From NCBI GenBank assembly GCA_051453625.1, contig JBOZIK010000001.1, positions 213,093,323 through 213,157,322 of the forward strand: a stretch of 64,000 nucleotides of DNA. The letters run 5' to 3'. Under the pieces are notes generated by a model. That model made no database searches. It was not told the origin of the DNA and worked only from the letters and a program-made list of their open reading frames with translations. The DNA is from Welwitschia mirabilis (taxonomy: Eukaryota > Gnetophyta > Gnetopsida > Welwitschiales). The position numbers and the translations under genes were made by a program. Shown here piece after piece: positions 23,759 to 35,189 of the stretch. Positions within the stretch are counted from its first letter, which is position 1; each line of letters begins with the position of its first letter.

Positions 23759-25361
23759 TGTTGGAATGTGAATCATTTTCTTTTCTTCTTATCTTTAATT
23801 AATGATCTTCAATGATAACCTACAATGTTAGGGATCTAACACTCATAAAATACACTAACATATGGAGTTATTATGAATGTTATAATATAGAGGGATATTC
23901 AAAAGTACATTTGAAAGGTTTTTTAAATTAAAAAATAATAATTAAAATGATTTTCTATTCTAAGTTCAAAATGATAAATTAATGAAAAGGCAATGATGCA
24001 ATGGATTAATATAAAATGTAAATATGAGATGCAAGCTTAAATGCAAATACTAATTAGGTTTAGTAACTTGTTGTCATTTAAGCTGACTCTTATACACTAT
24101 AGTAAAAATCATAATTAAACTTATGTAATTGATCTAAATCTAACATAACATATAAAGAAAATAAGAGAAAAATTTGAAAGAACACTTTAATTAATATTTG
24201 ATTAATTAAAATGTTCATATCCTCTTACAAATCAAAATCTTCTTAATGAAGGAGAAACAACCTAATATCAAGAAATTCCCTTCTCTACAACTAGGACAAA
24301 TCCCTTTTTCAAAATGCTCCAATATCACAAATGATTTCAGTGCACTAAAGATAAGAAATAAGGGATCTAAATGGGATGTTTATAACTTTAGGTTTAGTGG
24401 TTATGGTAAACAAAGAGTAATACCAAAATAGAAGTAATCATATCAATGGTTTCATAACAAATGAAGTCTGTCATACATTCATTAGTACTATTATCCACTT
24501 GGGTGTCATCTAGATGACAAGGTGGATGACATGTAATATTCTTTTCTAATGACTTATTTTCCTCCAAATGACTTACTAGGATAACTAATAAGTGTTTTTA
24601 ATCTAGTGTCATCCTAGGTATCATCTTGGATGTTGCTTGGATGATGAAGTAAATGACTATAAGTGAAATCATGATGTTTTCGATTCTATATACTGTGTGT
24701 TATTTCCTAAATATTGTTTAGATGACTAAGTGGATGATAACTATAGTAACTGATATGGTAACTACCATAGTAATCTAATAATGGTTCTTATGATTTTTAT
24801 TTTCATCTAAATGGCCAAGTGGATAATAGCTATAGTGCCTATAGTAATACCTACTATAGTGGTCTTACTTCAGTAACTTGGTATCACTACCATCTTGGAT
24901 GTCATTATTACAAATAAGTGAATGATAGCTATCATACCTACTATAGAACCTACCATAGTAATCTTACTATACTAGCCTACTATAGTAACTTGGCAATAAT
25001 TTAGAAGTGTCATCTTGGCTATCATCTCGATGACTAGGTGGATAATAGCTATAGTAATGACTATAGTACTGTATTATAGGAATGCCTTTATAGTAACTCT
25101 ATTACAATACTTTTGCTATAGTACTTTACTCTAGATGATGCATTGTTCTCATTTAAATATTAGGAAATGTTCTCATATAGATCTCAAATAAAAAATATCT
25201 CTAAAATTATCCATAAATCATTAGAAATATTAGAAAATGACTTTTTCTTATTGATCATGATGGGTACTCTACTGTAGTTCTTAATTGATTAAAAATGACT
25301 AAAATAAACCTAAAACATATTGTAAAACTCATGTTATATATTGCTAATTTAACTTGAAACA
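23759..25361 (-). mobile_element. Athila-type 3' LTR
   Basis: The left + strand end TGTTGGAATGTGAA matches TGTTAGAATGTGAA at the left end of the partner LTR at 32648. The right + strand end AACTTGAAACA is followed at once by the complement of a polypurine tract. In element orientation (minus) the LTR therefore starts TGTTTCAAGTT and ends ATTCCAACA, with TG...CA ends. It is 1603 bp long. It lacks the 585-bp insertion seen in the partner. It carries the array of TCATCTAGATGA and CTATAGT motifs described separately. Confidence 0.85.
24480..25130. repeat. LTR sub-repeat array (TCATCTAGATGA / CTATAGT)
   Basis: Units of very roughly 100-130 bp repeat about five times. Each holds a version of TCATCTAGATGAC, then AGGTGGATGATAGC, then runs of ACTATAGTAACC-like text. 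The first and best preserved is the 14-bp palindrome GTCATCTAGATGAC at 24505-24518 with GGTGGATGAC at 24521-24530. Later units (24718, 24805, 24890, 25015) are degraded. The partner LTR has the same array at 34010-34600. Confidence 0.8.
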
Positions 25362-25376
25362 TTGCCCCCTACTAAG
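25362..25376 (-). promoter_or_regulatory. Athila polypurine tract
   Basis: On the minus strand TTAGTAGGGGGCAA directly precedes the LTR start TGTTTCAAG. A G-run just before the 3' LTR is the normal plus-strand primer of Athila-type elements. Confidence 0.8.
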
Positions 25377-26940
25377 AATTTACCAGTTCTTGATAAAGAA
25401 AGAAAAGAATAGAATCAAGACAAATTAGAAAAAGGATAAAACATAACATATTAAAATGATATTATAATTAAACTTCATAACAAAGATATGTAATAAATTT
25501 AGAACTATGCTTTCTTTGAATTCCATCCCCATGAAGTAAAGAAGTTTATCTAGAATTTTAATTAATTTTATATGTGATGATTTAAAAAAAGGTTAAAAGC
25601 ATTAAGGGANNNNNNNNNNNNNNNNNNNNNNNNNNNNNNNNNNNNNNNNNNNNNNNNNNNNNNNNNNNNNNNNNNNNNNNNNNNNNNNNNNNNNNNNNNN
25701 NNNNNNNNNNNNNNNNNNNNNNNNNNNNNNNNNNNNNNNNNNNNNNNNNNTAATTAGAGATAATAATAAGCTAAAAAGCATATCTACTATTAATATTAGA
25801 GTAGAATGTAAAAATGGCTTTGATACATCCAAGTAAAAACACTTAAAAAGATGAAAAATACAAACAGACATAAAGGTATATAAAGAAGATTAACTACTTT
25901 ATGCTAAATACTAATGTAATCAGACTTAATAATATTTATTTTAGAACTTCTTAATAGTAAAAATGTATGATTTGTTGGTAAACCATAATAATCTTTATGT
26001 GACGAGAAAATGATTTTAGTACTATAAATTATTAATGGAATGCAAGGACTAAAAGTAATCAAATTATTTTCTCATGAAATAATAAAGCTTTGCTAATATG
26101 TCATCTTATGGCTCTATAGTTATGGAAATGAAGTAAATAAGGCCTTAAAAACATCATTCATCATGATGAAAGAAGTGAAACCACTACCAAAAGAGTAAGA
26201 TCCTATAGGTTAAAACTAGGTCATGATTGACTAATTCTTTGAAAAATCTCTTACAACTAGCATATCATACTGTTAAATGTTCTTTTTAGGAAAATTTACT
26301 CTAGTATTCTTGTGTAGAACTTCATGAAATTTTATTTTCTTTCACCTTTTTTTCCCTCTTTATTGAAATTGGCTATGATTTCTTTTTTAAAAAATTTATG
26401 GATCATTAAAATAATAAATTGACTAAGTACAAAGTTAGAGTCTATCATTTCATTTGAAACAACTAATACTTAAGTGAAAATTATCATAAACATAATAGAG
26501 TTCATAAAAATTAAAATGTCTTAAAGTGGCTAAAATCTAATATTTATCATTATGAACACTTAAAGTAAAGAATTACTTTTATGAAAACGTATATAAAATT
26601 TAAACATAAAACCCAATTAATAAAGGATCAAATAGTAAGATGACTCAACTAGAGAATTCAGCTAAGAAACTCTTTAGATAATGGTAAAGGGAAGATGTCC
26701 CTCTTAGGTAAGAGAATCATCTAAGTTAATTTGCTTTAATTATATCCATAGTATAATGACAATAATTAGGTGATTGGTATAACTTCCACCATTATCCATC
26801 TATTTTCAACCTTTATGAGTGTTTAAATTAGAAATCTCAATAAGGCCATTAAGATGCACTTTTTTTGTCTAATAAGGATCTAGTCATTTAAAAGTCAATT
26901 TATTATGAAGATGATGTATCCTATTGTTTAATAATAAAAC
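25377..26940 (-). mobile_element. Athila internal 3' region, no gene recognised
   Basis: This lies between the integrase relic and the polypurine tract, where some Athila elements carry an env-like frame. I see no membrane protein or other readable frame. Part of it (26060-26290) matches 61230-61430 in the second Athila-type element, including a CATCATTCATCATGATG stretch. It is therefore a conserved non-pol part of the family. Confidence 0.6.
25610..25750. other. Assembly gap (141 N)
   Basis: Unknown bases in the 3' part of the Athila internal region. The 89-residue frame reported across it is an artefact of the Ns. Confidence 0.97.
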
Positions 26941-26949
26941 TAATTAACT

Positions 26950-27900
26950 AGTTTAAAAATATTTAAAAATAAGTTTTTAATCATGGTAAAATTTGATTTA
27001 AACTTTATGGATGAGTGGTCTATAAATAGCATGAATTCATTTCTTATTAAGGCATTGAATATGAACTAGTCTATGTTGAAGATTATCATAAAAATATATG
27101 CAATTTAGTTGATAAATAGTTTTATAAAAATTATAAAACTCATTAATAGAAAAAATACAAGCTTTACCATATATAAGATCATAAGGGTAAAATAAAGTGA
27201 ATTAAGCTAAGTAGTATGATAAGCCTAAAGTACATCCAGAGGTTTAATATACTAAGGCTTCTCATATTAGGAGATTCATTTTTGAAATATTTTATTTATT
27301 TCCTTATTACTATTTTTAACTTAACCATTAATTTAAGGGTGGTAAGCATTGGCTATTCTATGCTCAATTCTAATAGAGAGAAGAATTTTTCTAAGAATCA
27401 TATTTATAAAATGATTGCCTTTGTTATTAATCAAGATTTTAGAAAAATCAAACCTATAAAAATGTTAGATCCAAATAAAGAACATATAGTTTTTTCATAG
27501 TTTATAATCATAGGAATGGCTTATACCCTTCCAATGACATAATCCATAATCACTAGATGTAATTTTTAATATAGGAAGATGGTGTAAGAGGTCTAATGAC
27601 ATTTATATCCCAATAATCAAAAGGTTCACACTCTTATATAGGTTGGAGGTACATGGCTTAAAATTTGTAAAGGCTACCAAAGCATTAACAATATTAAATT
27701 TTTTTGTAAATTTAAATAAATCTTTGAAAAGGATAAGCCAATAGAAATCTACATGAAGGATTTTCATAAAACTCTTTTAGCCTTTAAAATGACCTCCACA
27801 CATATCACCATGATAAAGAGTAATGATATCATATTAATCATATTCTGGCACATATTTGTGCATGATTTGATTTTTACATCTTTAATAGAGATGTAGTTCA
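26950..27900 (-). pseudogene. Athila-type integrase relic
   Basis: On the minus strand the N-terminal zinc-binding part reads HGDMCGGHFKG, then KILHVDFYWLILFKDLF (around 27720-27820). This matches the gypsy H-GGHFG...FYWPTLFKD block. Downstream, INNKGNHFINMILRK and a NREIK-like stretch (near 27100-27200) correspond to the core region around the second aspartate and the glutamate. Many stops and frame shifts break the frame. The 94-residue + strand frame at 27216-27500 is its antisense shadow. Integrase lies downstream of RNase H, the Ty3/gypsy order that separates it from copia. Confidence 0.82.
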
Positions 27901-28129
27901 TGCCACTTATAATATTTTATTATATAAAGAAAAGGTTTTTTTTATTATAAGTCCAATGTTGGGGAGTTTTTAAGATAATAAGAAAATTGTAAATATTAGC
28001 ATACCATGGAGCATGATGTTTAGAAGAGATGGAATAGAAATGTCTAAGGAAAAAAATTTTCTCATCTAGAAAAATTATCTTAGATAAAAAGTTATGGAGA
28101 CAAATATAAGGGATGTATTTTATAAGGGG

Positions 28130-28540
28130 TTCTAGATAAATGATCAGCAATACAATTATGTTTTCCTTCTTTATCAATGATGGTTAAGTTAAATTCTTGC
28201 ATTAACAATATTCATCTGATACATTTTACACTAGAATCTTTCTTAATCTTACATATTAAATGACAACATGATCAGTGTTGATATTAGCATGGAAACCAAG
28301 ACGATGATGTTGAACTTTATTAAGATATAATATGACGACAAGAATTTCTTTTTTAGTGGTGGTATAATTAAGTTAGGAGCGTAAAAGAGTTTCACTGATA
28401 TAGTAAATAACATTATAACCTTCTCTTGTTTTTATCCTAATAAACCCCATATAAAAATATTACTTACATTAGACATAAGCTTAAAATCTTTACTGCAATA
28501 AGGTCCTCTTAAAATAGGTGCTAAAGTGATCTTATCTTTA
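28130..28540 (-). pseudogene. Athila-type RNase H relic
   Basis: Minus-strand reading shows YNVIYYISETLLRS, LNYTTTKKEILVVILYLNKV and NINTDHVVI (about 28270-28430), the standard gypsy RNase H blocks. KEGKHNCIADHLSR (about 28135-28180) marks the usual end before integrase. The frame changes at least twice and has stops in place of glutamine or tryptophan codons. RNase H removes the RNA template during cDNA synthesis; this copy cannot be made as one protein. Confidence 0.85.
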
Positions 28541-28579
28541 ATATTTTTAAAATTATTTTAACAAGACTCATTCTAAATC

Positions 28580-29330
28580 AAAGTCAGCCTCTTTTATCTA
28601 AGAAAGAATGAAAAGGCTTGTAAATTTTAGCATAGTCTTTAATGAATCTTTAATAAAAACCATCATAAACAAGAAACGATTTAACTTATTTTACATCAAT
28701 TAGAGGAGGGAGGTTTTTAATTATTTTTATTTTAGTAGAGCTGATTTGAATTTTGTTACTAAAAATATAATAACCTAAGACTATCCCATCTATTATCAAA
28801 GAGTAAATCTTTTCCCAACTTAGATAAAGGCTAGCTTCTATGCATTAGTTAAGGAATTTTTATAGTCTCTTTAAGGTTTATTAAAAAGAATCCTCAAACA
28901 TATAAAAGTAGTTCAAGAATATTTTTATTAACTCTTCAATCCTATTTAAAAATATACTCATCATGACTCTTTGAAAGTTTTTGGATGTATTACATAAATC
29001 AAAGGACATTCTTCTGAAAGTAAAGCACTAAAAGGAGATGTTAAAGTTATCATGAATTGATCTTTACTAGCTATGCATACTTAATCGTAATCACTGTATC
29101 CATCAAAAAAGCAATGATATGCATGGACTTAGATCTTATTACGAATTTAATCTATAAATGGCAAGGGATAATAGTCTTTCTTGGTCACATCATTAAGATT
29201 TAGAAAATCAATGTAAACTCAATACTTTCCATCTTTTTTTGGTACTCCAGTAATATAGCCAACCCATTCACTATTAGATATGGCATAAATGATTCTATCA
29301 TCTATAAGTTTAATTATTTTTTCCTTTACT
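28580..29330 (-). pseudogene. Athila-type reverse transcriptase relic
   Basis: Blocks seen in order on the minus strand are KKDGKY (near 29235), TKKDYYPLPFID (near 29165-29200), YHCFFDGYSDYD (near 29080-29120), FMITLTSPFSAL (near 29035), FQRVMMSIF (near 28945-28970), FLNYFYMFEDSF (28890-28925), DGIVLGYY (near 28770) and KSFLVYDGFY..RFIKDYAKI (28625-28690). The IVLG block after the WEK segment is characteristic of Athila as opposed to Tat. The catalytic pair of aspartates is replaced by N and Y (FLNYF), a loss explained by two single-base changes. Stops are frequent. This is the best preserved domain of the element for classification. Confidence 0.92.
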
Positions 29331-29989
29331 ACTTGCTTATTAGAAGGGTTAAGTATCTTTTATAGTTACCAAATAGATTTAGCATTATCTTCCAAATAGA
29401 TTTTATATTGAACAATGGAAGAAAGAAAGGTTGAAAGATATTTATGGGTCTAATAAAAAGCATGTGTTTTAGAATTAAGAAGTTAAAGTAGTTATTTTTA
29501 TTAAAAAGGATGAAGACATGCATTAATGATTAAGGATTTCCAAAGATCATTATTCAAAAAGATTTATTTTAGTCCATTTAGTAATTCTTTAAGTTCTAAA
29601 TCATAATTATCCCTCATTATTGTTAGAATTTCATATCAATGTAAGATGTTTTTTTATGGTTTTAACATATTTAACATTATTATTAATGAGGGATTTAAAG
29701 TTTATATTATTTTCTCATTCAAGTTGTTTCCTAAGAGGTTATCATTAAGCTTACATGGATTGGAGGAATTAAGACTTTCTAAGATTTCTTCACATTCTTC
29801 AAGATCATCAAATAAAGTTGGATTATGTAAAGTAATGAGTCTTTTTTCCTAAATAAGGATGTTGAATAATCATGAAGATTCTACTTTATTTTTCAAGATA
29901 AAAATCTTCTTCCATATATTTTTCAGCTACATTAAAGACTCTAATAATTAATTTCTTATTTTCTACATGGCATTTCATCATTTCTATTC

Positions 29990-30300
29990 ATGTGTTGATA
30001 ATGCAATGGACTATTGCATAAAAGGATCTTTATAAGAGTAAAGGGTATTCTCTATTATGCTCTAAATTAATAATAAACATATTAATATGTTAAAAGGATT
30101 TTTTAAGTTGTATGACCAAACCCTTAATAATTGGTTTTATAAGAGTTTCATTAGCTAGTTCTAGCATAATCTTTATTGATTTAATTCTATTTTTTTAATG
30201 CAAACTTTTTACAAATGTAACATGGGATAATTTTGACATTAGCTCCTATGTCTATTAGTGCTTTCTTAATATTTTTACTTTTTTTAAGATAACACTAACT
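29990..30300 (-). pseudogene. Athila-type aspartic protease relic
   Basis: On the minus strand KKALIDIGANVKIIP followed by CYICKKF (about 30205-30262) matches the retropepsin active-site region D-[IL]-G-A and the following hydrophobic stretch. The aspartate codon lies near 30250-30252 and is intact. IMLELANET-like text follows after a frame change near 30150. The enzyme would process the Gag-Pol polyprotein. It lies upstream of RT as expected. Confidence 0.82.
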
Positions 30301-30999
30301 ATGGTAGCCATTGATCTTTGAATCATGGGCATTGTTATGCTACTAAGTTAGAAAGGGATTGGGCAATGGATACCCTATTTGGTATGATTTGTTTTTATTT
30401 TCCCTTTATTAAGTCCTTCTAATTTTTTTTTGTATTTGGGATTATCTTACAATATTTTTCAAAAAGATAGGTCAATATTCATATCTTACATAATTACCTT
30501 ACAATGGTTATCATAGAATGAATTAGTCTTTAATCTTTCTAAATAAGGGATTATGGGTTTATTTCCTATGTTTTTATTAGTTGTGTTATGTTTGGATTGT
30601 TCTTTAGAATCTAAAGGAAAAATAAGTTAATCGAGAATTTCTATGTTATAATCATGGTTTTGATTTTCTTGGTTATCAGATGTGAAAACTATCTCATTAG
30701 AAGCTGTATGATGTTTACTTCATATCATAATCTTCCAATCCTTTTTAAAATGTTTTAAGTTAGAAATTTTAGGGTTGTAAGGGGTTATTAAAACATTTGA
30801 TTTCTTAAGATGGTTTATTTAAATATGCTTATAATGCTTTCCATATTTGTACTTATAGCCTCTTGCATTTTTTTCAAGTCATTAATTGATTTTCTAAGAG
30901 AATAATTCTTAGAGAGTTCTAAGACTAAAAGTCATTTGGATGAAAGTTATAAGATTGAAAGTTATAGGATATAATTTATTAAGATAAAACGTATTACTC

Positions 31000-32625
31000 T
31001 TATATCTATTATAAAATAGGATTTGAAGACTAATTGTGGTTTTATATTTTGTGGCTAAAATTGTTGACTATTTTTAGAAGTATTAGGTCTTTGATTAAAT
31101 CCAAATGCTTCTTAATAGATCATTTTTCTACATGCTGGTAAGGTAGAATAATGCTTGGTGTAATGGGAGTTGTGTTCACATATTTCATAGTTAGAGTAAG
31201 GTGTTCATAGTTGAGGTTATTGATTTACTCATTTAGTATTATCCAAGGCCTTGAAATAAGTTTTAAAATATTACTAATATCTTACATTAGGTTGCTAAGG
31301 TTAGGTTCCTCTTAATGTTGTACTTTTTTTGATGTTTTTCAACATTTTACCTATAGTTATATCTTCTTTGGTAGTTGGGTTGGATCATGTTTGATTATTT
31401 TATACCAATTCTTTTAAGAGTTTTCAATCATCATTCAAGTTAAGCTTAGAAGATTTATACTACATGCAAAATTCACTACTTTCTTATTTGAGCTATTAAA
31501 ATCATGATATAAGTAGTTAATAAGTTTTTCTCTTAGAACTTCAACTACAAGATTAGATAAGGGAGTAGTTAAAAATTTCATATAAGTTGTATCATAATTT
31601 TCATGAGGGTATTATGAAAAATTATTGACTTTTTCCCCCTTGTAGTTGCTTCACTTATGAAGCGTTTTATGAAGGTGTCTTGAACCTAGCTCCAAGTCTT
31701 TAGGTTTTTATATAGGATATATTTTAACAAATTTTTAGCCTTGCCTTTAAGGATGAAAGGGAAAATGATCATGTAATTCCTAGTAGTTACCTTTATTTTT
31801 TCCATTTATTGAGATAAGAATGAGTTATTTTATTTTAGCTAAGTGTTGAAAAGGATATTCTTCATAATCTCCTAAGAAGATGAAATAGGCTTGCAAGTTT
31901 TTAAGTTTCACATCATTTCCATTGAGTATGTCAAAGGGGTTTTGGATCTCTCTTTTTCTTTAAGCTATTATGTCCTTAAGAGTTACTGTAGTAGAGGTAG
32001 AAGTAGAAGTAAAGGATTACATTTTTGGAGGTTTATAAGAAAAACTATTTCATAGGTGGGATTTGAAGAGGAAGATGGTTTAAACAAATTATGTTCAAAA
32101 ATAGGAAAATTACTTTCATAAATATTAAAAGAATAATAATCATCTTATTTTATTTTTAATTGAAATGAAACTTTATCACCTTGTGTTCTTAGGTTAAAAT
32201 CCACTAAGCTTCTATTATTGATCTACTAAAAAGTTTCTTCTTCTACTAGTGTTTTTTATTGTGTTACCATTTTCTTGAATTTTCATAAAAATGTTAAACA
32301 AACTTATTTATATCCAAGTGAAAAACTTCCTACTAGATCATGATAAGTACAATAAGAATGCTATATTAATAATTGATATAGCACTCAATTTAAATTGTAA
32401 GAAGAATAATGTGTAAACTAAGTTTTCTAAAATAATGGTAATCTATATTATTCAAATGAAAAGTAAAGCTAATGAAAATTTTAGAAGCAAGCTAAACTAA
32501 GAAAGAGATAGTGCAAACTAGCTTTAAAGAAGAAAAACTACATGTATGCACTATATAAGTAAACATCTTAAAATAATTTTGCTTATTGAGGAGTGAGAAT
32601 TAATCTTTGAGAATTTCTTGAACTC
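31000..32625 (-). pseudogene. Athila-type gag relic
   Basis: On the minus strand the core reads DHFPFHP.GKAKN, then YILYKNLKTWS and VQDTFIKRFISEATTR (about 31650-31775). This fits the plant gypsy gag pattern of FPFSL-KAK-WL, then a TW, then F---FFP. A possible upstream start lies toward 32600, after the PBS. Frame shifts and stops abound. Distal parts (31000-31600) show no zinc knuckle I can read, and Athila gag often lacks a clear one. Confidence 0.7.
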
Positions 32626-32645
32626 TACCTCTATAATGATGTCAA
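32626..32645 (-). promoter_or_regulatory. Decayed Athila primer-binding site
   Basis: Just inside the 5' LTR the minus strand reads TTGACATCATTATAGAGGTA. It lines up with the Athila/Tat-type site TTGGCGCCGTTGCCGGGGA with nearly all differences being G-to-A or C-to-T, two bases away from the LTR end. Position and mutation pattern support the call. Confidence 0.7.
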
Positions 32646-32971
32646 TTTGTTAGAATGTGAAATATATCCTTTATTTTTATCTTCAATCAATGATCTTCGA
32701 TGGTAACTTACAATGTTAAGGATTGAACACCCACAAAATACACTAGTATATGGAGTCATCTTAAATGTCATACTTTAGAGAGAAATTCAAAAGTACATTT
32801 AAAAGATTGTTTTAACCAAAAAGAAAATGATTTTCTGTTCTAATTTTAGAATGATAAAGTAATGAAAATGCAATAATGTAATAAATGAATTTAAAATGAA
32901 AAGACAAGATGTAAGCCTAAATGAAAATGTTAATATGTGAATCCAAATTTATTATTTTGTAATTTCCCTAA

Positions 32972-33556
32972 TGTTATGTTTTACGTTGGTCCCACTTTAA
33001 TATGTAAAATAAGGTTTCTATTTTAAACCATCTTTGGGGGTGCTAGGTAGAGATGGAACATGTATCAAGAGAGGGATGATACCCTCTCTAGGATTTTTTC
33101 TTAGAATCCCCTAATTTATTGTAATCATTGATTTATTTAATAGTGGTGTAAGGATTGTTTATNNNNNNNNNNNNNNNNNNNNNNNNNNNNNNNNNNNNNN
33201 NNNNNNNNNNNNNNNNNNNNNNNNNNNNNNNNNNNNNNNNNNNNNNNNNNNNNNNNNNNNNNTAGGATTTTTGCTTAGAATCCTAATTTATTGTAATCAT
33301 TGATTTATTTAATAGTGGTGTAAGGATTGTTTGTTTATAAGATAGAGATTTGATAGAGTTCTGTGGGGCATTCTTGCCTGAAGATTGTTGTTGACTTAAA
33401 GCCTATTCTTGGGTTGTGCTCTTTAAAAAGATAATAGAGATCTACATTTCTTCTCATGGTTTTTTCTCTCATTGGTATTTTCTAGTTAAATTATTGTGTC
33501 TCTATGTTCTTTTTTTACATTATTTACTAGCTTTGCTATTGTGTATTTTTGTAACA
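32972..33556 (+). mobile_element. LTR-like insertion in Athila 5' LTR
   Basis: This segment is absent from the partner LTR, where the flanking text is continuous around 24045-24055. It begins TGTTATG and ends GTAACA, complementary ends of the TG...CA type, and contains TTGGTCCCAC near the start, common in copia LTRs and TRIMs. No internal region accompanies it, so a solo LTR or a TRIM is likely. The immediate target duplication is not convincing. A 100-N gap with duplicated edges lies inside, so its true length is unknown. Confidence 0.55.
33163..33262. other. Assembly gap with duplicated edges
   Basis: The 74 bp before the gap (33089-33162) are repeated right after it (33263 to about 33334) with only a few differences. 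Either a real tandem duplication was collapsed, or two overlapping contigs were not merged. Confidence 0.9.
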
Positions 33557-34009
33557 AAAAATACTAACTAGGTTTACTAGCTTTCTTTAATCTAAGTTGA
33601 CCCTCATAAACTATATTAAAAATCACAATTTACCTTACATAATTAAGTTGATTCTAACACAACATATGAAGAACATAAAAGAAAAATTTGAGAGAATACT
33701 TAAATAAATATCTTATTAACCAAAATTTCCACATTCTTTTATAAAGCAAAAGCTTCTTAATGAAGGAGACACAACAAAATACTAAAATATAATCTTGTAT
33801 GCAACTAAGATGGATATCCTATCCAAAATAATCCAATGTAATAAGCAATTTTGATGCATAAAATATGAGAAATGAGGAATTTAAGGGGGTATTTATAATT
33901 TTTAGTTTTATAGTTAGAGTATTCAAAGAGTAGTAATTAACAAAAAGCAATTACATTAATGATTTCATAATTAATAGAATCCATTTTACATTAATTAATG
34001 TTGTTTACA

Positions 34010-34600
34010 TGGGTTTCATCTAGATGATAGGGTGGATGACATTTAATATTATTTTCTAAAAGCTTCTTATCCTTCACATTTCTTCTTAGGATTTCTAATG
34101 GATGTTTCCCATCTAGTATCATATAGAGTGTCATCCAAATGATTAGATGGACGATTGTTAATTAAAAATGATGTTTTTAATTCTTGTAGTACTTGTTGTT
34201 CTTTATGTGTGATTCAGACAACTAGAGAGATGGTATCTACAATAACTACTATAGTAACCTGCTACAATGCTTATCATCTTAGCTATTGTCTAGATGACCA
34301 GGTGGATGATAGCTATAGTACCTACTATAGTACCTGTTATGATGATCTTGGTATGGTAACCTACTATAGTAACTTAGTATCAATGTCATTTTAATTATTA
34401 TCTGCATAACCAAGTGAATAATAGCTATAGTACCTACTATAGTGTTCTTACTATAGTAAGTTAATAAGTAACCTACTATAGTAACTTGGTACTATTTTGG
34501 AAGTATCAACTTAACTACTATTTAGGTGACCAAGTGGATGATAGCAATCGTAACTACTATAGTAACCTCACTATAGTAACTATGCTATAATAAGAATGAT
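34010..34600. repeat. LTR sub-repeat array, partner copy
   Basis: This is the counterpart of 24480-25130. Motif versions lie at about 34014-34040 (TCATCTAGATGATA then GGGTGGATGAC), 34120-34155, 34283-34312 (TCTAGATGACCAGGTGGATG), 34400-34425 and 34515-34545. Between them are about ten CTATAGT words. The 79-residue open frame at 34155-34394 is a product of this array. Confidence 0.8.
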
Positions 34601-34811
34601 GCATTATTCTTATTCAAATGTTGGAAAACTTTATCATATGGACCTTGAACAAAACATGTATCGAAAATCATCCATAAATTATTAGAAATATTAAAAAACT
34701 ATCTTTTCTTATTCATCATGATGCGTACTCCACTTTTATTTTTAATTGAACAAAAACTTGCTTAAATAGACCTGAAACATAATATAAACATGATGTTAAA
34801 TATCACTAACA

Positions 34812-35189
34812 CGAATGTCTTAGTTAATGGTTTTATACTTTTGTACATATCTTTATTAATTATTATCTTTTATCACATGCATAAATACAAAATATTATAC
34901 AAAATTAAAATAATATATCAAGATAAATTCTTACATGGTTATAAATATTAATCTTTAACAAAATCCTTAGTATCTTTGGTAGTTCTAGTCTTAACGATTG
35001 TTACAATTATAAATCCATCAAACTATTTAAAGTTAAACACATCTAATGTATCACATTTAGAGAAAAAGGGAATATATAATTATTTTGATGTACACTTTTG
35101 CTTTAAAATCTATATTAACTTAATGTATCTTTCATTTAAAAACTTTAAAATTTAATGTATACTTACATGCATAAAAAAAAATTGTATAG
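34812..35189. other. AT-rich spacer, nothing recognised
   Basis: This lies between two Athila-type LTRs. It could be the unrecognised start of the next LTR. No terminus, gene or repeat could be read. Confidence 0.5.

Larger units (their letters stand above)
32648..34811 (-). mobile_element. Athila-type 5' LTR
   Basis: Left + strand end TGTTAGAATGTGAA. The body matches 23759-25361 (for example 32690-32815 with 23800-23920, and 33565-34800 with 24045-25340). It is longer than its partner because of an inserted LTR-like segment (32972-33556) with an assembly gap inside. The outer end near 34811 (CACTAACA) is less certain because the last 12-14 bases differ from the partner. The target duplication was not established: the left flank reads CTAGT and the right CGAAT. 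Confidence 0.78.

Noticed and set aside
27216-27500. 94-residue + strand frame
   Set aside because: Antisense shadow of the Athila-type integrase relic.
34155-34394. 79-residue Y/S/T-rich frame
   Set aside because: Translation of the CTATAGT/GATGA sub-repeat array in an LTR.
24480-34600. CRISPR array because of regularly spaced palindromes
   Set aside because: Repeats are degenerate, unequal in spacing, present in both LTRs of a retrotransposon, and the genome is eukaryotic.
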